NCBI GenBank assembly: GCA_902546145.1 | Contig: CACCIT010000001.1 | Span: forward strand, 117,121-181,120 | Length of the DNA stretch: 64,000 nucleotides | Reading direction: 5' to 3' | Source: an uncultured Pelagibacteraceae bacterium | GTDB lineage: Bacteria; Pseudomonadota; Alphaproteobacteria; Pelagibacterales; Pelagibacteraceae | Program-made: the position numbers and the translations under genes | Shown here: positions 9,403 to 18,555 of the stretch, in pieces | How the letters are laid out: each line of letters starts with the position of its first letter | Numbering within the stretch: the first letter of the stretch is position 1 | The notes under the pieces: generated by a model | What the model was told of the DNA's origin: nothing | What the model saw: the letters and a program-made list of their open reading frames with translations, nothing else | The model's database searches: none

Positions 9403-9942
9403 TTAATCTTTAACGAATACAACAGTTAGCTCTGCTACTTTAAATCCAAACTTAGTCATTGTAGCCCTGTTAATTGCAACCCTTTCATCTTGCTTAAAGA
9501 TCCAATCATCAAAAGTAATTTTTAATTCTTTTCCTTTAACTGGAACTAATAACACATACTCAAATTTAAATGCAGGTCCGTAAGAATATCCTATTGCTTT
9601 TCCAACAACGTCCCCTGCTGTACCTTCATAATTATGTTCATCTATTTTAGTAATTGTCCACTCTCTGTCTTGAACCTCACCATCGTCCCAATTAAATTTT
9701 TCTTTTAAAATTAGTTGTTTGCCATCCCATGTTCCGTCTAAATCGGCTGAGAATTGTCTTGTAACTTTTCCTGATCGATTTTGTAAAACACCCCAAGCTT
9801 TAACGTTTCCTGTAAGGTATTCTTCAATAATTAATCTAGGTTCTTTATTTTTAAAATCTTCTGGTTTCATGGCACTATTATTTGAGCAACTTGTAATTAA
9901 GAAAGCCAGAATTATCAACGAAATTGATTTAATTATTTTCAT
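9403..9942 (-). CDS. DUF3833 family lipoprotein
   Basis: A 179-aa protein with a lipoprotein signal peptide: a hydrophobic stretch followed by the lipobox LITSC, so Cys19 should be lipidated. The mature part has the DUF3833 pattern: PEDFKNKEPRLIIEEYLTG, GTWDGKQLILKEKFNWDDGE and the DDWIF...INRATMTKFGFKVAELT end. These domains are probably lipocalin-like beta barrels that bind lipid. It is the last gene of the run amine oxidase-DUF1365-Cfa-DUF3833, 10 bases after the Cfa-like gene, the order seen in other proteobacteria. Its function is not established; transport or protection of the modified lipid is an inference. Confidence 0.8.
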   Translation of the reverse strand: MKIIKSISLIILAFLITSCSNNSAMKPEDFKNKEPRLIIEEYLTGNVKAWGVLQNRSGKVTRQFSADLDGTWDGKQLILKEKFNWDDGEVQDREWTITKIDEHNYEGTAGDVVGKAIGYSYGPAFKFEYVLLVPVKGKELKITFDDWIFKQDERVAINRATMTKFGFKVAELTVVFVKD

Positions 9943-9952
9943 ATTATTGGTG

Positions 9953-11131
9953 TTATTTATTCTGCATTGAAAATTGAATCAAATCAATATTTTTAGATTT
10001 AAATCCAGCTTCACAATAAGATAGGTAAAATTCCCACATTCTTTTAAAAGTCAGATCAAATCCCTGATTTTTAATTTGATCCCATTTTCTCAAAAACTCT
10101 TCTCTCCAGATAGCTAGCGTTTCTGCATAGTGATCTGCATATGAAATGTAAGAATTAATTGTTAAGCCGTTATCTGAAACGTATCTATTAATACTATTTT
10201 TGTTAGGAAGAAATCCTCCTGGGAAAATGTATTTTTGAATAAAATCCTGTTTATTTTTGTATCTATCAAACAAACTATCATCAATGGTTATTGCTTGAAT
10301 TGCAGCCTTTCCTCCATTCGATAAATTATCTTTTATTGTTTTAAAATAACTCTCTAAATAATTTTGCCCAACTGCCTCAATCATTTCAATTGAAGCGATC
10401 GAATTATATTTTCCTTGAAGATCACGGTAGTCTTTAATTTCAATATTTACTTTTTCATTTAGACCACATTTATGAATTCTTTCTTTTGCGTATTCGAATT
10501 GTTTTTTAGAAATAGTAATACAGTCTAGTTTCACATCGTATTTCTTTCCTAAATATTCTGCAAAGCCACCCCAACCACAACCAATTTCTAAAACTTTATC
10601 TCCAGAACTAGGTTTGATTAGATCAATTAATTTTTGGTATTTATTATTTTGTGCAACGCTTAAATTTTTTGAGCTATCATCAAAGATTGCGCTTGAGTAA
10701 GTTAAAGTATCATCTAACCATAATGAAAAGAAATCATTTCCTAGATCATAATGTTTTGCAATATTTTCCTTACTTCGACTTTTTGTATTTTTAATTATTT
10801 TATTTTTTACAAAATTAATTATAGGTAGATCAAGCAAACCAGAGAATTTATATATCACTTGAATATTTCTAGCTGTTAACTCAATTAGATCTGAAAGATT
10901 ATCAGTTTCAAATTCACCTCTCATATAACTTTCAGCAAAACCAATACTTCCACCTCTAATTAAATTATAATTAAAATTTGGATTTTTTATCTTAATATTT
11001 GCCTTTAAAGATTGATCAGGGTTACCAAATTTTAATATCTCACCTTCATGGGTAGTAATCTCAAGGTATCCATTTTTAATTTTACTTAAAAATTTAAAAA
11101 CTAATTTATCTGCAGTTTTATTTAACAACAT
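9953..11131 (-). CDS. cfa: Cyclopropane-fatty-acyl-phospholipid synthase family methyltransferase
   Basis: A 392-aa SAM-dependent enzyme that adds a methylene or methyl group to double bonds of phospholipid acyl chains. The N-terminal lipid-binding region is followed by YDLGNDFF and DDTLTYSSAIF, the SAM-binding VLEIGCGWGGFAEYLG near residue 182, and the EMIEAVG and FIQKYIFPGG motifs, all standard for CfaS. The linked DUF1365 and amine-oxidase-like proteins mark the subgroup that includes the Rhodobacter sphaeroides methyltransferase of the singlet-oxygen regulon, implicated in branched and furan fatty acids. So the product may not be a cyclopropane. Start codon and DUF1365 stop overlap by one base. 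Confidence 0.88.
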   Translation of the reverse strand: MLLNKTADKLVFKFLSKIKNGYLEITTHEGEILKFGNPDQSLKANIKIKNPNFNYNLIRGGSIGFAESYMRGEFETDNLSDLIELTARNIQVIYKFSGLLDLPIINFVKNKIIKNTKSRSKENIAKHYDLGNDFFSLWLDDTLTYSSAIFDDSSKNLSVAQNNKYQKLIDLIKPSSGDKVLEIGCGWGGFAEYLGKKYDVKLDCITISKKQFEYAKERIHKCGLNEKVNIEIKDYRDLQGKYNSIASIEMIEAVGQNYLESYFKTIKDNLSNGGKAAIQAITIDDSLFDRYKNKQDFIQKYIFPGGFLPNKNSINRYVSDNGLTINSYISYADHYAETLAIWREEFLRKWDQIKNQGFDLTFKRMWEFYLSYCEAGFKSKNIDLIQFSMQNK

Positions 11132-11895
11132 TAATTCTCTAGCGTTATATTGTTTCTTATTTTTATTTTTTTTTTAATAATTTTAATTCCTTTCATCCAT
11201 AATTTAAATGCTTCAAAATGGATTGCTGATATTATTTTAATGGTCATTAGAGGATGTTTTAAATAAGACTTTAATAATTGGCTGCTATTTAAATCAGTTT
11301 TTTTACCATCCTGAGATGCAAATAAAATTTTTCCTTCTTGATCGTATTGATCAATTATTACAGAAAGTTTTTCATCAGGATTAAGAATTCTAAAGAAATA
11401 CTTACAATTCATTTCTATAAAAGGTGAAACATGAAATTTTTTAGAACAATTATTCTGAATTAGTTTATTTTCACTATCTACTCTAAAAACATAAGTATGT
11501 TGCTCACCAAATGTATTTTTCACCTCATATAATATAGATATTAATTTATCATTTTGATTGTAAACGAAAAAGATACTTAAAGGATTAAAAACATAACCAA
11601 AAATTCTTGGATAACAGAGAAGCTTAATTTTAATATATGTGGTGTCTATTTTATTTTGTTCTAAATTTTTCTTTACCCACTCTTCAAGAGAAGATCCGTC
11701 GCGTTCACCATGATCCTTTTCATGAAAACTGATTAAATTGAATTTATTCAACGAAAAGAAGCTTATCTTTTGATCTATTTTTCTTAACTCAGATAAATCA
11801 ATTAAAAGCGAGAAAACACTATACTTAAAATAGTGTTCTTTAGGTTTGAAACGTTTATGGATTACTTTTCCGTTATATATGCATGAATTAGTCAT
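11131..11895 (-). CDS. DUF1365 domain protein
   Basis: A 254-aa protein recognised by NSCIYNGKVIHKRFKP near the N-terminus, the LLCYPRIFGYVFNPLSIFFVYN core and EVKNTFGEQHTYVF; these are the conserved blocks of DUF1365. The biochemical role is unknown; it is nearly always found between an FAD amine-oxidase-like gene and a Cfa-like methyltransferase, and this is repeated here. Overlaps of 8 bases with the upstream gene and 1 base with the downstream gene indicate tight coupling. The last 30 residues are Lys/Ile-rich and could contact membrane. Confidence 0.85.
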   Translation of the reverse strand: MTNSCIYNGKVIHKRFKPKEHYFKYSVFSLLIDLSELRKIDQKISFFSLNKFNLISFHEKDHGERDGSSLEEWVKKNLEQNKIDTTYIKIKLLCYPRIFGYVFNPLSIFFVYNQNDKLISILYEVKNTFGEQHTYVFRVDSENKLIQNNCSKKFHVSPFIEMNCKYFFRILNPDEKLSVIIDQYDQEGKILFASQDGKKTDLNSSQLLKSYLKHPLMTIKIISAIHFEAFKLWMKGIKIIKKKIKIRNNITLEN

Positions 11896-13126
11896 TTAGG
11901 TATTTTAGCATTTCAATAGATGATTTTATTCCATCTTCATGAAAACCGTAACCAAAATAACTTCCGCAAAAAAGTAAATCTTTTTTATTTTGTAAACTAG
12001 ACAGTTCAGATTGAGCATCTAATGCTTGTTGATCATAATAAGGATGAGTAAATTTAACTATTTTAAGTATTTTACTCTCATCAATTTCAAAATAAGGATT
12101 AAGAGTTAAAAAAATGTCCTGATCGCATTTAAGGTTTTGTAAAAGGTTTAACCAATATGTAATAGAATTTTTTTCTAAATCTTTGTCATTGATTGATGAA
12201 TTCCATGAGGACCATGCCTTTCTATTTTTTGGCATCGTTCTTTTGTCTGTATGAATATATGCAATATTTTCCTTATAACTAAAATTAGACAGAATTTTTG
12301 TCTCTTCATTAGTAGGATTTCCAATCAACTTTAAAGCATCATCAGCGTGAGCTGCTATTACAACTTTATCGTAATCAAAAAATTCACTTTCACCACCATA
12401 ATATAAATCTAACCCTTTTGACTTTCTTATAATTTTTTTAATTTTATAATTTTTAAAATATTCACCACTTATCTTTGAAATTACTTTATTTACATAAGTT
12501 CTACTTCTATTAGATACAGTATACCACTGAGGTCTGTTTTTTAGTTTAAAGAGTCCATGATTTTGAAAAAATTTTAAAAAAAATGTTATTGGCATCTTGC
12601 TCGCTTCATAAGGTGGCATAGACCAGATTGCAGATACCATTGGGATGATATGGTAATCAATAAATGTTTTTGATAGTTTATTGTTTTCTAAATACTCACC
12701 TAAAGTAAGTTTTTGATCTGCAACATTTATTTGATCGCTATTTTTATAAAATTTAATGATATCAAAAAACATTTTTAAAAAATTAGGATTAAACAAATTA
12801 GATCTATTGGAAAAAATTCCATTTAAACCTTTTCCACAATATTCAAAGTTTGTATTTTCTACTGATACAGAAAATGACATGTCACTTTTTTCAATCTGAA
12901 CATCATTTTCTTTAAAGAAATTAATTAAATTTGGATAGGTTTGAAAATTAAATACAATAAAACCAATATCTACAGATACTTTCTTTTCATCAAAAATTAA
13001 ATCTATTGTATGAGAATGGCCTCCAAAATGATCTTCTTTTTCAAAAAGATCTACATGATGTTTTTTTGATAAATAATATGCAGCACTTAAGCCTGATATC
13101 CCAGAACCAACTACAGCAATTTTCAT
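11888..13126 (-). CDS. FAD/NAD(P)-binding amine oxidase-like protein
   Basis: A 412-aa flavoprotein. The N-terminal dinucleotide motif is VVGSGISGLSAAYYLS (residues 5-20), followed by an acidic end of beta2 and the GGHSHTI motif typical of amine oxidase/phytoene-desaturase folds. The C-terminal FCGSYFGYGFHEDGIKSS completes the FAD site. COG2907-type proteins of this kind accompany DUF1365 and Cfa-like enzymes and are thought to oxidise or isomerise acyl chains before or after methylation. It begins only 6 bases after the gcvP stop on the same strand, with no terminator visible between them, so it may be read from the glycine-riboswitch transcript. Confidence 0.85.
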   Translation of the reverse strand: MKIAVVGSGISGLSAAYYLSKKHHVDLFEKEDHFGGHSHTIDLIFDEKKVSVDIGFIVFNFQTYPNLINFFKENDVQIEKSDMSFSVSVENTNFEYCGKGLNGIFSNRSNLFNPNFLKMFFDIIKFYKNSDQINVADQKLTLGEYLENNKLSKTFIDYHIIPMVSAIWSMPPYEASKMPITFFLKFFQNHGLFKLKNRPQWYTVSNRSRTYVNKVISKISGEYFKNYKIKKIIRKSKGLDLYYGGESEFFDYDKVVIAAHADDALKLIGNPTNEETKILSNFSYKENIAYIHTDKRTMPKNRKAWSSWNSSINDKDLEKNSITYWLNLLQNLKCDQDIFLTLNPYFEIDESKILKIVKFTHPYYDQQALDAQSELSSLQNKKDLLFCGSYFGYGFHEDGIKSSIEMLKYLND

Positions 13127-13132
13127 TAATGA

Positions 13133-16003
13133 TTATGCCGCGTCTTCTTTAAACTCATCCATACTTGGACAAGTACAAAAGATATTCTTATCTCCATAAA
13201 CATTGTCCACTCTTGCAACTGGTGGCCAAAATTTATTTGTTTTTAAGAACTTAGCAGGATAAGCAGCTTGCTCTCTTGAATATTTATGATCCCATTCATC
13301 TGATGCAAGCTCTATATCTGTATGAGGAGCGTTCTTAATAGGATTGTCTACTTTATCAAACTCACCAGAATTGATCTTATCTATTTCAGATTTGATATTA
13401 ATTAAAGTATCACAAAATCTATCAAGCTCAGATAAACTCTCACTCTCTGTTGGCTCTATCATCATAGTTCCCGCAACTGGCCAAGACATTGTTGGTGCAT
13501 GGAAACCATAATCGATCAATCTTTTAGCGATATCTTCTTCTGTGATACCTGTCTCACTCTTAATTGATCGAATATCTATAATACATTCATGAGCAACATT
13601 TCCATTTGAACCTTTGTACAAAATTGGGAAATGATCTTTAAGTCTATGAGCTATATAATTTGCGTTTAAAATAGCGACTTGTGTAGCTAGTTTTAAACCT
13701 TCTGAACCCATCATTTTAATATACATCCAAGAAATTGATAAAATACTTGAGCTACCCCAAGGGGCTGCTGAGACTGCGCCTATTCCTGTAGCAGGTCCAC
13801 AATCTTTAACAACTGGATGATTAGGTAAATAAACTTGCAAATGTCTTTTACATGCAATTGGTCCCATTCCTGGTCCTCCACCACCATGTGGAATACAGAA
13901 TGTTTTGTGTAAGTTTATATGACAAACATCTGGACCAAAATTTCCAGGTCTTGCTATTCCAACAAGTGCATTTAAATTTGCACCATCCATATAAACTTGA
14001 CCACCATGTTTATGTATCAGTTCACAAATGTCTGTAATTTTTTCTTCAAATACACCGTGGGTAGACGGATATGTAACCATTAATGCTCCTAGATTTTCAG
14101 AATGTGCTTCTGCTTTTTTCTTCAAATCTTCAAAATCAACATTTCCTTCTTTATCACAATCAACAACTACAACTTTCATTCCAACCATTTGTGCACTAGC
14201 AGGATTTGTTCCATGTGCTGAGCTTGGAATTAAACATATATTCCTGTTTTCTTCTCCTCTGTCTAAATGATATTTTCTAATTACCATCAAGCCAGCATAT
14301 TCTCCTTGAGCACCTGCATTCGGTTGAAGTGAAACACCAGAAAAACCAGTAATTGATCTTAACCAATTTTTAAGATCAGTGAATAATGCTCTATAACCTT
14401 CCATCTGCTCTACTGGTACAAACGGATGAGGCTCAGCTAACTCTCTCCATGAAATAGGAATCATTTCTGCAGTAGCATTTAATTTCATAGTACATGAACC
14501 AAGTGCAATCATAGTTCTGTTAAGAGCTATATCTTTATCTTCTAATTTTTTTAAATATCTAAGCATCTCTGTTTCTGAATGATATGAATTAAAAACAGGA
14601 TGTTCTAAATATTTTGAAGTCCTTAATAAATTTTTTGGTAAATTAGGTAAACTTACTGTTGGATCTTCTTTTTTAATAGACTCGGCTGCATTAAAAATTT
14701 TCAACAATTGATTTACTCTATAAACATTTTTCTTTTCATCAAAAGAAACGGCCAACATTTCAGAGTTTACTCTTCTGATATTTACTTTTTGATCTAATGC
14801 ATTTTTATAAATTTGATCAGTTTTATCTTTTGTTACAATTGTAACTGTATCAAAGAAATGATCTGAATAAATTTCATATCCAGATTGTTTTAATTTATCT
14901 GCAAAATTTTTAGCTAATTGAGAAACTCGTTCTGCAATAGTTTTTATTCCATCTGGCCCGTGGTAAATTGCATATGCTGCTGAAACAATTGCTAACAATG
15001 CTTGAGCAGTACAAATGTTACTTGTCGCTTTATCTCTTCTAATGTGTTGTTCTCTTGTTTGAAGAGATAATCTGTAAGCTTTGTTTCCATGTCTATCAAC
15101 AGACACACCAATAATTCTTCCTGGCATAGATCTTTTGAACTCATCTTTAGTTGCAAAGAAAGCTGCATGAGGTCCACCATAACCCATTGGAATTCCAAAT
15201 CTTTGAGAACTTCCAACTGCAATATCAGCACCTAATTCTCTTGGTGTTTTAAGTAGCGCTAAAGCTAATAAATCAGAAACTAATACAGCTTTTCCATTTT
15301 TTTTATGAATTTTACTAATGGCTTCACTTGGATCTTTAATGTCTCCTAAAGTTCCAGGGTATTGAAGAATTCCACAAACTAAATCCTCTTTAAGTTGATC
15401 CAATACTTTATCTTCATTACCAACAAGTACTTTTAATCCCATTGGCTCTGCTCTTGTTTGAATTACATCAATTGTTTGTGGATGACAATTTTCTGAAACA
15501 AAGACTAAATTACTGTCCTTTTTATTTAACCTATGACTTAATCCCATAGCTTCTGCAGCTGCTGTTCCTTCATCAAGCAAAGATGCATTAGCAATGTCCA
15601 TACCTGTGAAATCAACAATCATTTGCTGAAAGTTTAGAAGCATTTCTAGTCTTCCTTGTGCTACTTCAGGCTGATAAGGAGTATATGATGTATACCAACC
15701 TGGATTTTCTAAAATATTTCTTAAAATTACATATGGAGTGTAAGTTCCATAGTAACCCATACCAATAAAATTTGAATAAATTTGATTTTTTTTTGAAATT
15801 GCTTTCAATTTTCTTAATGCTTCATACTCAGAATTAGACTCTCCTATATTTAATCCATCTTTCAATTGTATCTTTTCTGGAACTGTACTTTTTATTAAAT
15901 CGTCTAATGAATTATAATTAACCTCCTTCAGCATTTTATTTTGATCTTCTTCTGAAGGCCCAATGTGTCTTTTTAAAAAGTCTTTTTGTGAGTTATGTAA
16001 CAT
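13133..16003 (-). CDS. gcvP: Glycine dehydrogenase (decarboxylating), P protein
   Basis: A 956-aa single-chain P protein of the glycine cleavage system. It decarboxylates glycine with PLP and passes the aminomethyl group to the lipoyl arm of GcvH. Both halves are present: an N-terminal PLP-fold half (residues 1 to about 450) and the catalytic C-terminal half with the PLP lysine in NLHKTFCIPHGGGGPGMGP near residue 697. The glycine-rich loop after the lysine is intact. Length matches the family (about 950 aa), so it is not split as in Gram-positives. Start and gcvH stop overlap by one base (TAATG on the minus strand). Confidence 0.97.
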   Translation of the reverse strand: MLHNSQKDFLKRHIGPSEEDQNKMLKEVNYNSLDDLIKSTVPEKIQLKDGLNIGESNSEYEALRKLKAISKKNQIYSNFIGMGYYGTYTPYVILRNILENPGWYTSYTPYQPEVAQGRLEMLLNFQQMIVDFTGMDIANASLLDEGTAAAEAMGLSHRLNKKDSNLVFVSENCHPQTIDVIQTRAEPMGLKVLVGNEDKVLDQLKEDLVCGILQYPGTLGDIKDPSEAISKIHKKNGKAVLVSDLLALALLKTPRELGADIAVGSSQRFGIPMGYGGPHAAFFATKDEFKRSMPGRIIGVSVDRHGNKAYRLSLQTREQHIRRDKATSNICTAQALLAIVSAAYAIYHGPDGIKTIAERVSQLAKNFADKLKQSGYEIYSDHFFDTVTIVTKDKTDQIYKNALDQKVNIRRVNSEMLAVSFDEKKNVYRVNQLLKIFNAAESIKKEDPTVSLPNLPKNLLRTSKYLEHPVFNSYHSETEMLRYLKKLEDKDIALNRTMIALGSCTMKLNATAEMIPISWRELAEPHPFVPVEQMEGYRALFTDLKNWLRSITGFSGVSLQPNAGAQGEYAGLMVIRKYHLDRGEENRNICLIPSSAHGTNPASAQMVGMKVVVVDCDKEGNVDFEDLKKKAEAHSENLGALMVTYPSTHGVFEEKITDICELIHKHGGQVYMDGANLNALVGIARPGNFGPDVCHINLHKTFCIPHGGGGPGMGPIACKRHLQVYLPNHPVVKDCGPATGIGAVSAAPWGSSSILSISWMYIKMMGSEGLKLATQVAILNANYIAHRLKDHFPILYKGSNGNVAHECIIDIRSIKSETGITEEDIAKRLIDYGFHAPTMSWPVAGTMMIEPTESESLSELDRFCDTLINIKSEIDKINSGEFDKVDNPIKNAPHTDIELASDEWDHKYSREQAAYPAKFLKTNKFWPPVARVDNVYGDKNIFCTCPSMDEFKEDAA

Positions 16004-16383
16004 TAGCTAGCACTCTCCTTTGCAAATTTATCGTATTCTTCTTTATTCATTAAGCTGTCCATTTCTGAACTATCTTTTAATTTAAGTTTAAAAAACCAAG
16101 CTGATCCCTCAGGGTCTTCATTAATTTTAGCAGGATCATCTACTATAGCTTGGTTAGTATCTACTACTTCACCACTTACAGGAGTATAAACATCACTTGC
16201 AGCTTTAGTTGACTCAACTACTCCTGCTGTGCCATCTTTTTCAACGCTTGAACCTTTTTCAGGTAACTCAGCAAAAACAATATCTCCCAACATTTCTGTT
16301 GCATGCTTTGTAATTCCAATGGTGGCAACATCGCCCTCTACTGTAATCCACTCATGCTCTTTTGAAAATTTAACTTCACTCAT
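16003..16383 (-). CDS. gcvH: Glycine cleavage system H protein
   Basis: A 126-aa lipoyl carrier that shuttles the aminomethyl group between GcvP, GcvT and dihydrolipoamide dehydrogenase. The lipoylated lysine is K60 in [17 protein letters not shown]. The sequence aligns with GcvH from the first residues (KFSKEHEWI), which supports the ATG at 16383. It lies between gcvT and gcvP with one-base overlaps on each side, so the three proteins should be made in a fixed ratio from one message. Confidence 0.97.
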   Translation of the reverse strand: MSEVKFSKEHEWITVEGDVATIGITKHATEMLGDIVFAELPEKGSSVEKDGTAGVVESTKAASDVYTPVSGEVVDTNQAIVDDPAKINEDPEGSAWFFKLKLKDSSEMDSLMNKEEYDKFAKESAS

Positions 16384-17483
16384 TAGTTTACTCCTTTCAC
16401 GTAACTTTTTTTATAAAATGGTAACCCACAAACACTTGCAGGATGTTTTTTTCCTCTTACTTCTAGTAAAACTTTTGTTTCAACTTTAGAAAATTCTTTA
16501 TCAATGTAGCCCATTGCTATCGGGCCATTTACACTTGGACCAAAAGTTCCACTAGTAACCTCACCAATAAGTTTTTCTGACTCATCAAATATTTTAGTTT
16601 TTTCTCTAGCAATCAATCTTCCTTTTGGCTTAATCCCAATTCTAATTTTAGAAGTACCCTCTTGTATTTCTTTCATAATTTTATCAGAACCAATAAATCC
16701 ACCATTTGAAATTCTCTCTTTAGAAATTGCCCACTTTAAATTAGCTTCAATTGGTGTTTTTTCTGTATCAAGTTCATGACCATATAAGCACAATCCAGCC
16801 TCTAATCTCAAGGTATCTCTTGCCCCAAGTCCTATAAGTTGTGCTCCTTTTTCCATCAAATTTTGAGTAAATCCTTCAGCTAAATCGTTATTTATTGATA
16901 CTTCAAAACCATCCTCTCCTGTGTAACCAGATCTTGTCACAAAAACTTTCTGATCTTTATAATCAAACCAGTTCCCCGTCATAAAATTAAGTTTTTCAAC
17001 ACCCTCTATTGTATTGTTTAAAATCTCAACTGACTTTGGACCTTGAATTGCAATTAATGATCGTTGATCATCAAGAACCATTTCATATTTATTTTTCAGT
17101 AAATTTGATAAAATTTTAAAATCATTATCTTTGCATGCTGCGTTTAGAATAATTAAATATCCCTTTTCAATTTTAGTGATTATCAAATCATCGTGAATTC
17201 CAGCACTATCGTTCATTAAAAAACTATATTTAGAACAGTTTTGTTTCAAATTTTTTAAATCAAGTGGGAAAATTTTTTCAAGATCAGCAGTTAAATCTTC
17301 ACCACCATGAATAAATAATTGACCCATATGAGACACATCAAAAATACCTGCATTTGATCTTGTGAATTTATGCTCTTCAACAATTCCTTTGCTGTATTGT
17401 ATGGGCATTTCATATCCAGCAAATTCTACAAATTTAGCGTGGTTATCTTGATGAAGTTTGTTTAAAGATGTTTTTTTTCCCAT
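16383..17483 (-). CDS. gcvT: Glycine cleavage system aminomethyltransferase (T protein)
   Basis: A 366-aa enzyme that transfers the methylene group from GcvH to tetrahydrofolate, releasing ammonia. The N-terminus ([23 protein letters not shown]) aligns with known GcvT, fixing the ATG at 17483. Further family blocks are [43 protein letters not shown] and [16 protein letters not shown]. It is first in gcvTHP and lies 3 bases after the closing helix of a tandem glycine riboswitch, so its translation start is directly in reach of riboswitch folding. Confidence 0.97.
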   Translation of the reverse strand: MGKKTSLNKLHQDNHAKFVEFAGYEMPIQYSKGIVEEHKFTRSNAGIFDVSHMGQLFIHGGEDLTADLEKIFPLDLKNLKQNCSKYSFLMNDSAGIHDDLIITKIEKGYLIILNAACKDNDFKILSNLLKNKYEMVLDDQRSLIAIQGPKSVEILNNTIEGVEKLNFMTGNWFDYKDQKVFVTRSGYTGEDGFEVSINNDLAEGFTQNLMEKGAQLIGLGARDTLRLEAGLCLYGHELDTEKTPIEANLKWAISKERISNGGFIGSDKIMKEIQEGTSKIRIGIKPKGRLIAREKTKIFDESEKLIGEVTSGTFGPSVNGPIAMGYIDKEFSKVETKVLLEVRGKKHPASVCGLPFYKKSYVKGVN

Positions 17484-17486
17484 ACT

Positions 17487-17640
17487 AACTCTGTCGTACC
17501 CATCTGTATTTTTGCCTGAGAGTTTTACTCCTTCGGCGAGAACTCAATCTCTTTCCAGAGTTAATATAATACGGTCCTTTTACCTGAGAGTTTCCTGGGC
17601 GGTTGCTCCTTCGGTGTCACAAAGTTTGTGATCTCTCCCG
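17487..17640 (-). promoter_or_regulatory. Tandem glycine riboswitch upstream of gcvTHP
   Basis: Reading the minus strand, two glycine aptamers follow one another. The first (about 17640-17570) begins CGGGAGAGATCAC and contains CCGAAGGAGCAA and AACTCTCAGGTAAAAGGACCG. The second (17562-17487) contains CGCCGAAGGAGTAAAACTCT, CAGGCAAAAATA and GACAGAG. These are the conserved blocks of the gcvT-type glycine riboswitch. Helix P1 of the second aptamer is AACTCTG (17562-17556) with CAGAGTT (17493-17487), a perfect 7-bp stem ending 3 bases before the gcvT ATG. Glycine riboswitches are documented in SAR11 and normally raise gcv expression when glycine is high. Confidence 0.95.
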
Positions 17641-17649
17641 TTAACAAAT

Positions 17650-17676
17650 ATTCTAATAAATACTGTTTAATGTCAA
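17650..17676 (-). promoter_or_regulatory. Sigma70-like promoter for the riboswitch-gcvTHP transcript
   Basis: On the minus strand a perfect -35 TTGACA (17676-17671) is followed after 15 bases by TAGAAT (17655-17650), a 5/6 match to TATAAT. The expected start is near 17643, directly before the first aptamer at 17640. The promoter fits in the 42-base gap between the stop of the EamA gene and the riboswitch. Spacing is slightly short, so confidence is moderate. Confidence 0.65.
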
Positions 17677-17682
17677 ATGTTA

Positions 17683-18555
17683 TTAGATCGCTTTTTTTTC
17701 TGAGATATATAAATTGTAAAATTGAAGTAAAACTGCAAAAATAACTATTGATCCTCCAATTATCACTATGAAAGGCGGTTGTTCATTTATAAACAACCAC
17801 GCCCATAAAGGACCTAGTACTGCTTCTGTTAACATTATGACTCCAACCATTGCTGATGGTGTTCGTTGAGCTCCAATAGTAATAAATATAAAACCTAACC
17901 CTAATTGTAAAAAACCAGCTAAAAATCCTAAAAAGATATCGTTTGGAGATATCATTATTTTTTCTGACATTAGATAACCAATTAACAAAGCAAAAACTCC
18001 TGCAACAAATTGAGCAGGAACCATATCAACAGTTGGATATTTTCTTACAACTAAAATTAATGTAGCAAAGGATATTGGCATTATGAAAGCTGCAATATTT
18101 CCAGACATTTGACCTGGAGATAAAGAACTTCCAACCATTAAAAGTATTCCTGAAATTGCAAGAATTATTGAAGTAAGAGTGATTGCTGAAATTTTTTCTT
18201 TTAAAAAAAAGTAACCAAATATTGCTAGGAAGATTGTTTGTGTTTGAATAATAAAATTAGCATTAGCAACTGTTGTGTTATACATCGCAAATACATAACC
18301 ACTAAAACCGAGTGATAAAATAAATCCACCAAAGAAACCAGGAAATCCTAAATTATAAAAGGATTTAAATACCTGTTTTTTATAAGTTAAAGCTAAGTAC
18401 AAGCTAATAACGATTAAGAAAAATACTGTTCTCCAAAATAATATTTGCCAAAGAGTTGCTCCTTCAAATGACTTAACGATCAAACCTCCAAAACTGAGGC
18501 TACACGCACCTAAGAAAATTAAAAAAGGTCCTGGAAGTTTTCTAATAATATTCAT
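17683..18555 (-). CDS. EamA/DMT-family transporter
   Basis: A 290-aa integral membrane protein with ten predicted helices in two EamA repeats (residues 10-140 and 155-283). Marks are the GLIVKSFEGATLWQILFWRT opening and the repeat signature in AQRTPSAMVGVIMLTEAVLGPLWAWLF near the C-terminus. Members of the drug/metabolite transporter superfamily export or import amino acids and small metabolites. Its start overlaps the pxpC stop, so it appears to be the third gene of pxpB-pxpC-EamA. A role in moving 5-oxoproline or a related metabolite is an inference from context only. Confidence 0.87.
   Translation of the reverse strand: MNIIRKLPGPFLIFLGACSLSFGGLIVKSFEGATLWQILFWRTVFFLIVISLYLALTYKKQVFKSFYNLGFPGFFGGFILSLGFSGYVFAMYNTTVANANFIIQTQTIFLAIFGYFFLKEKISAITLTSIILAISGILLMVGSSLSPGQMSGNIAAFIMPISFATLILVVRKYPTVDMVPAQFVAGVFALLIGYLMSEKIMISPNDIFLGFLAGFLQLGLGFIFITIGAQRTPSAMVGVIMLTEAVLGPLWAWLFINEQPPFIVIIGGSIVIFAVLLQFYNLYISEKKAI

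Noticed and set aside
13852..14270. Open reading frames on the + strand opposite gcvP
   Set aside because: They lie wholly inside a confidently identified gene, show no recognisable domain and have the composition of antisense frames.
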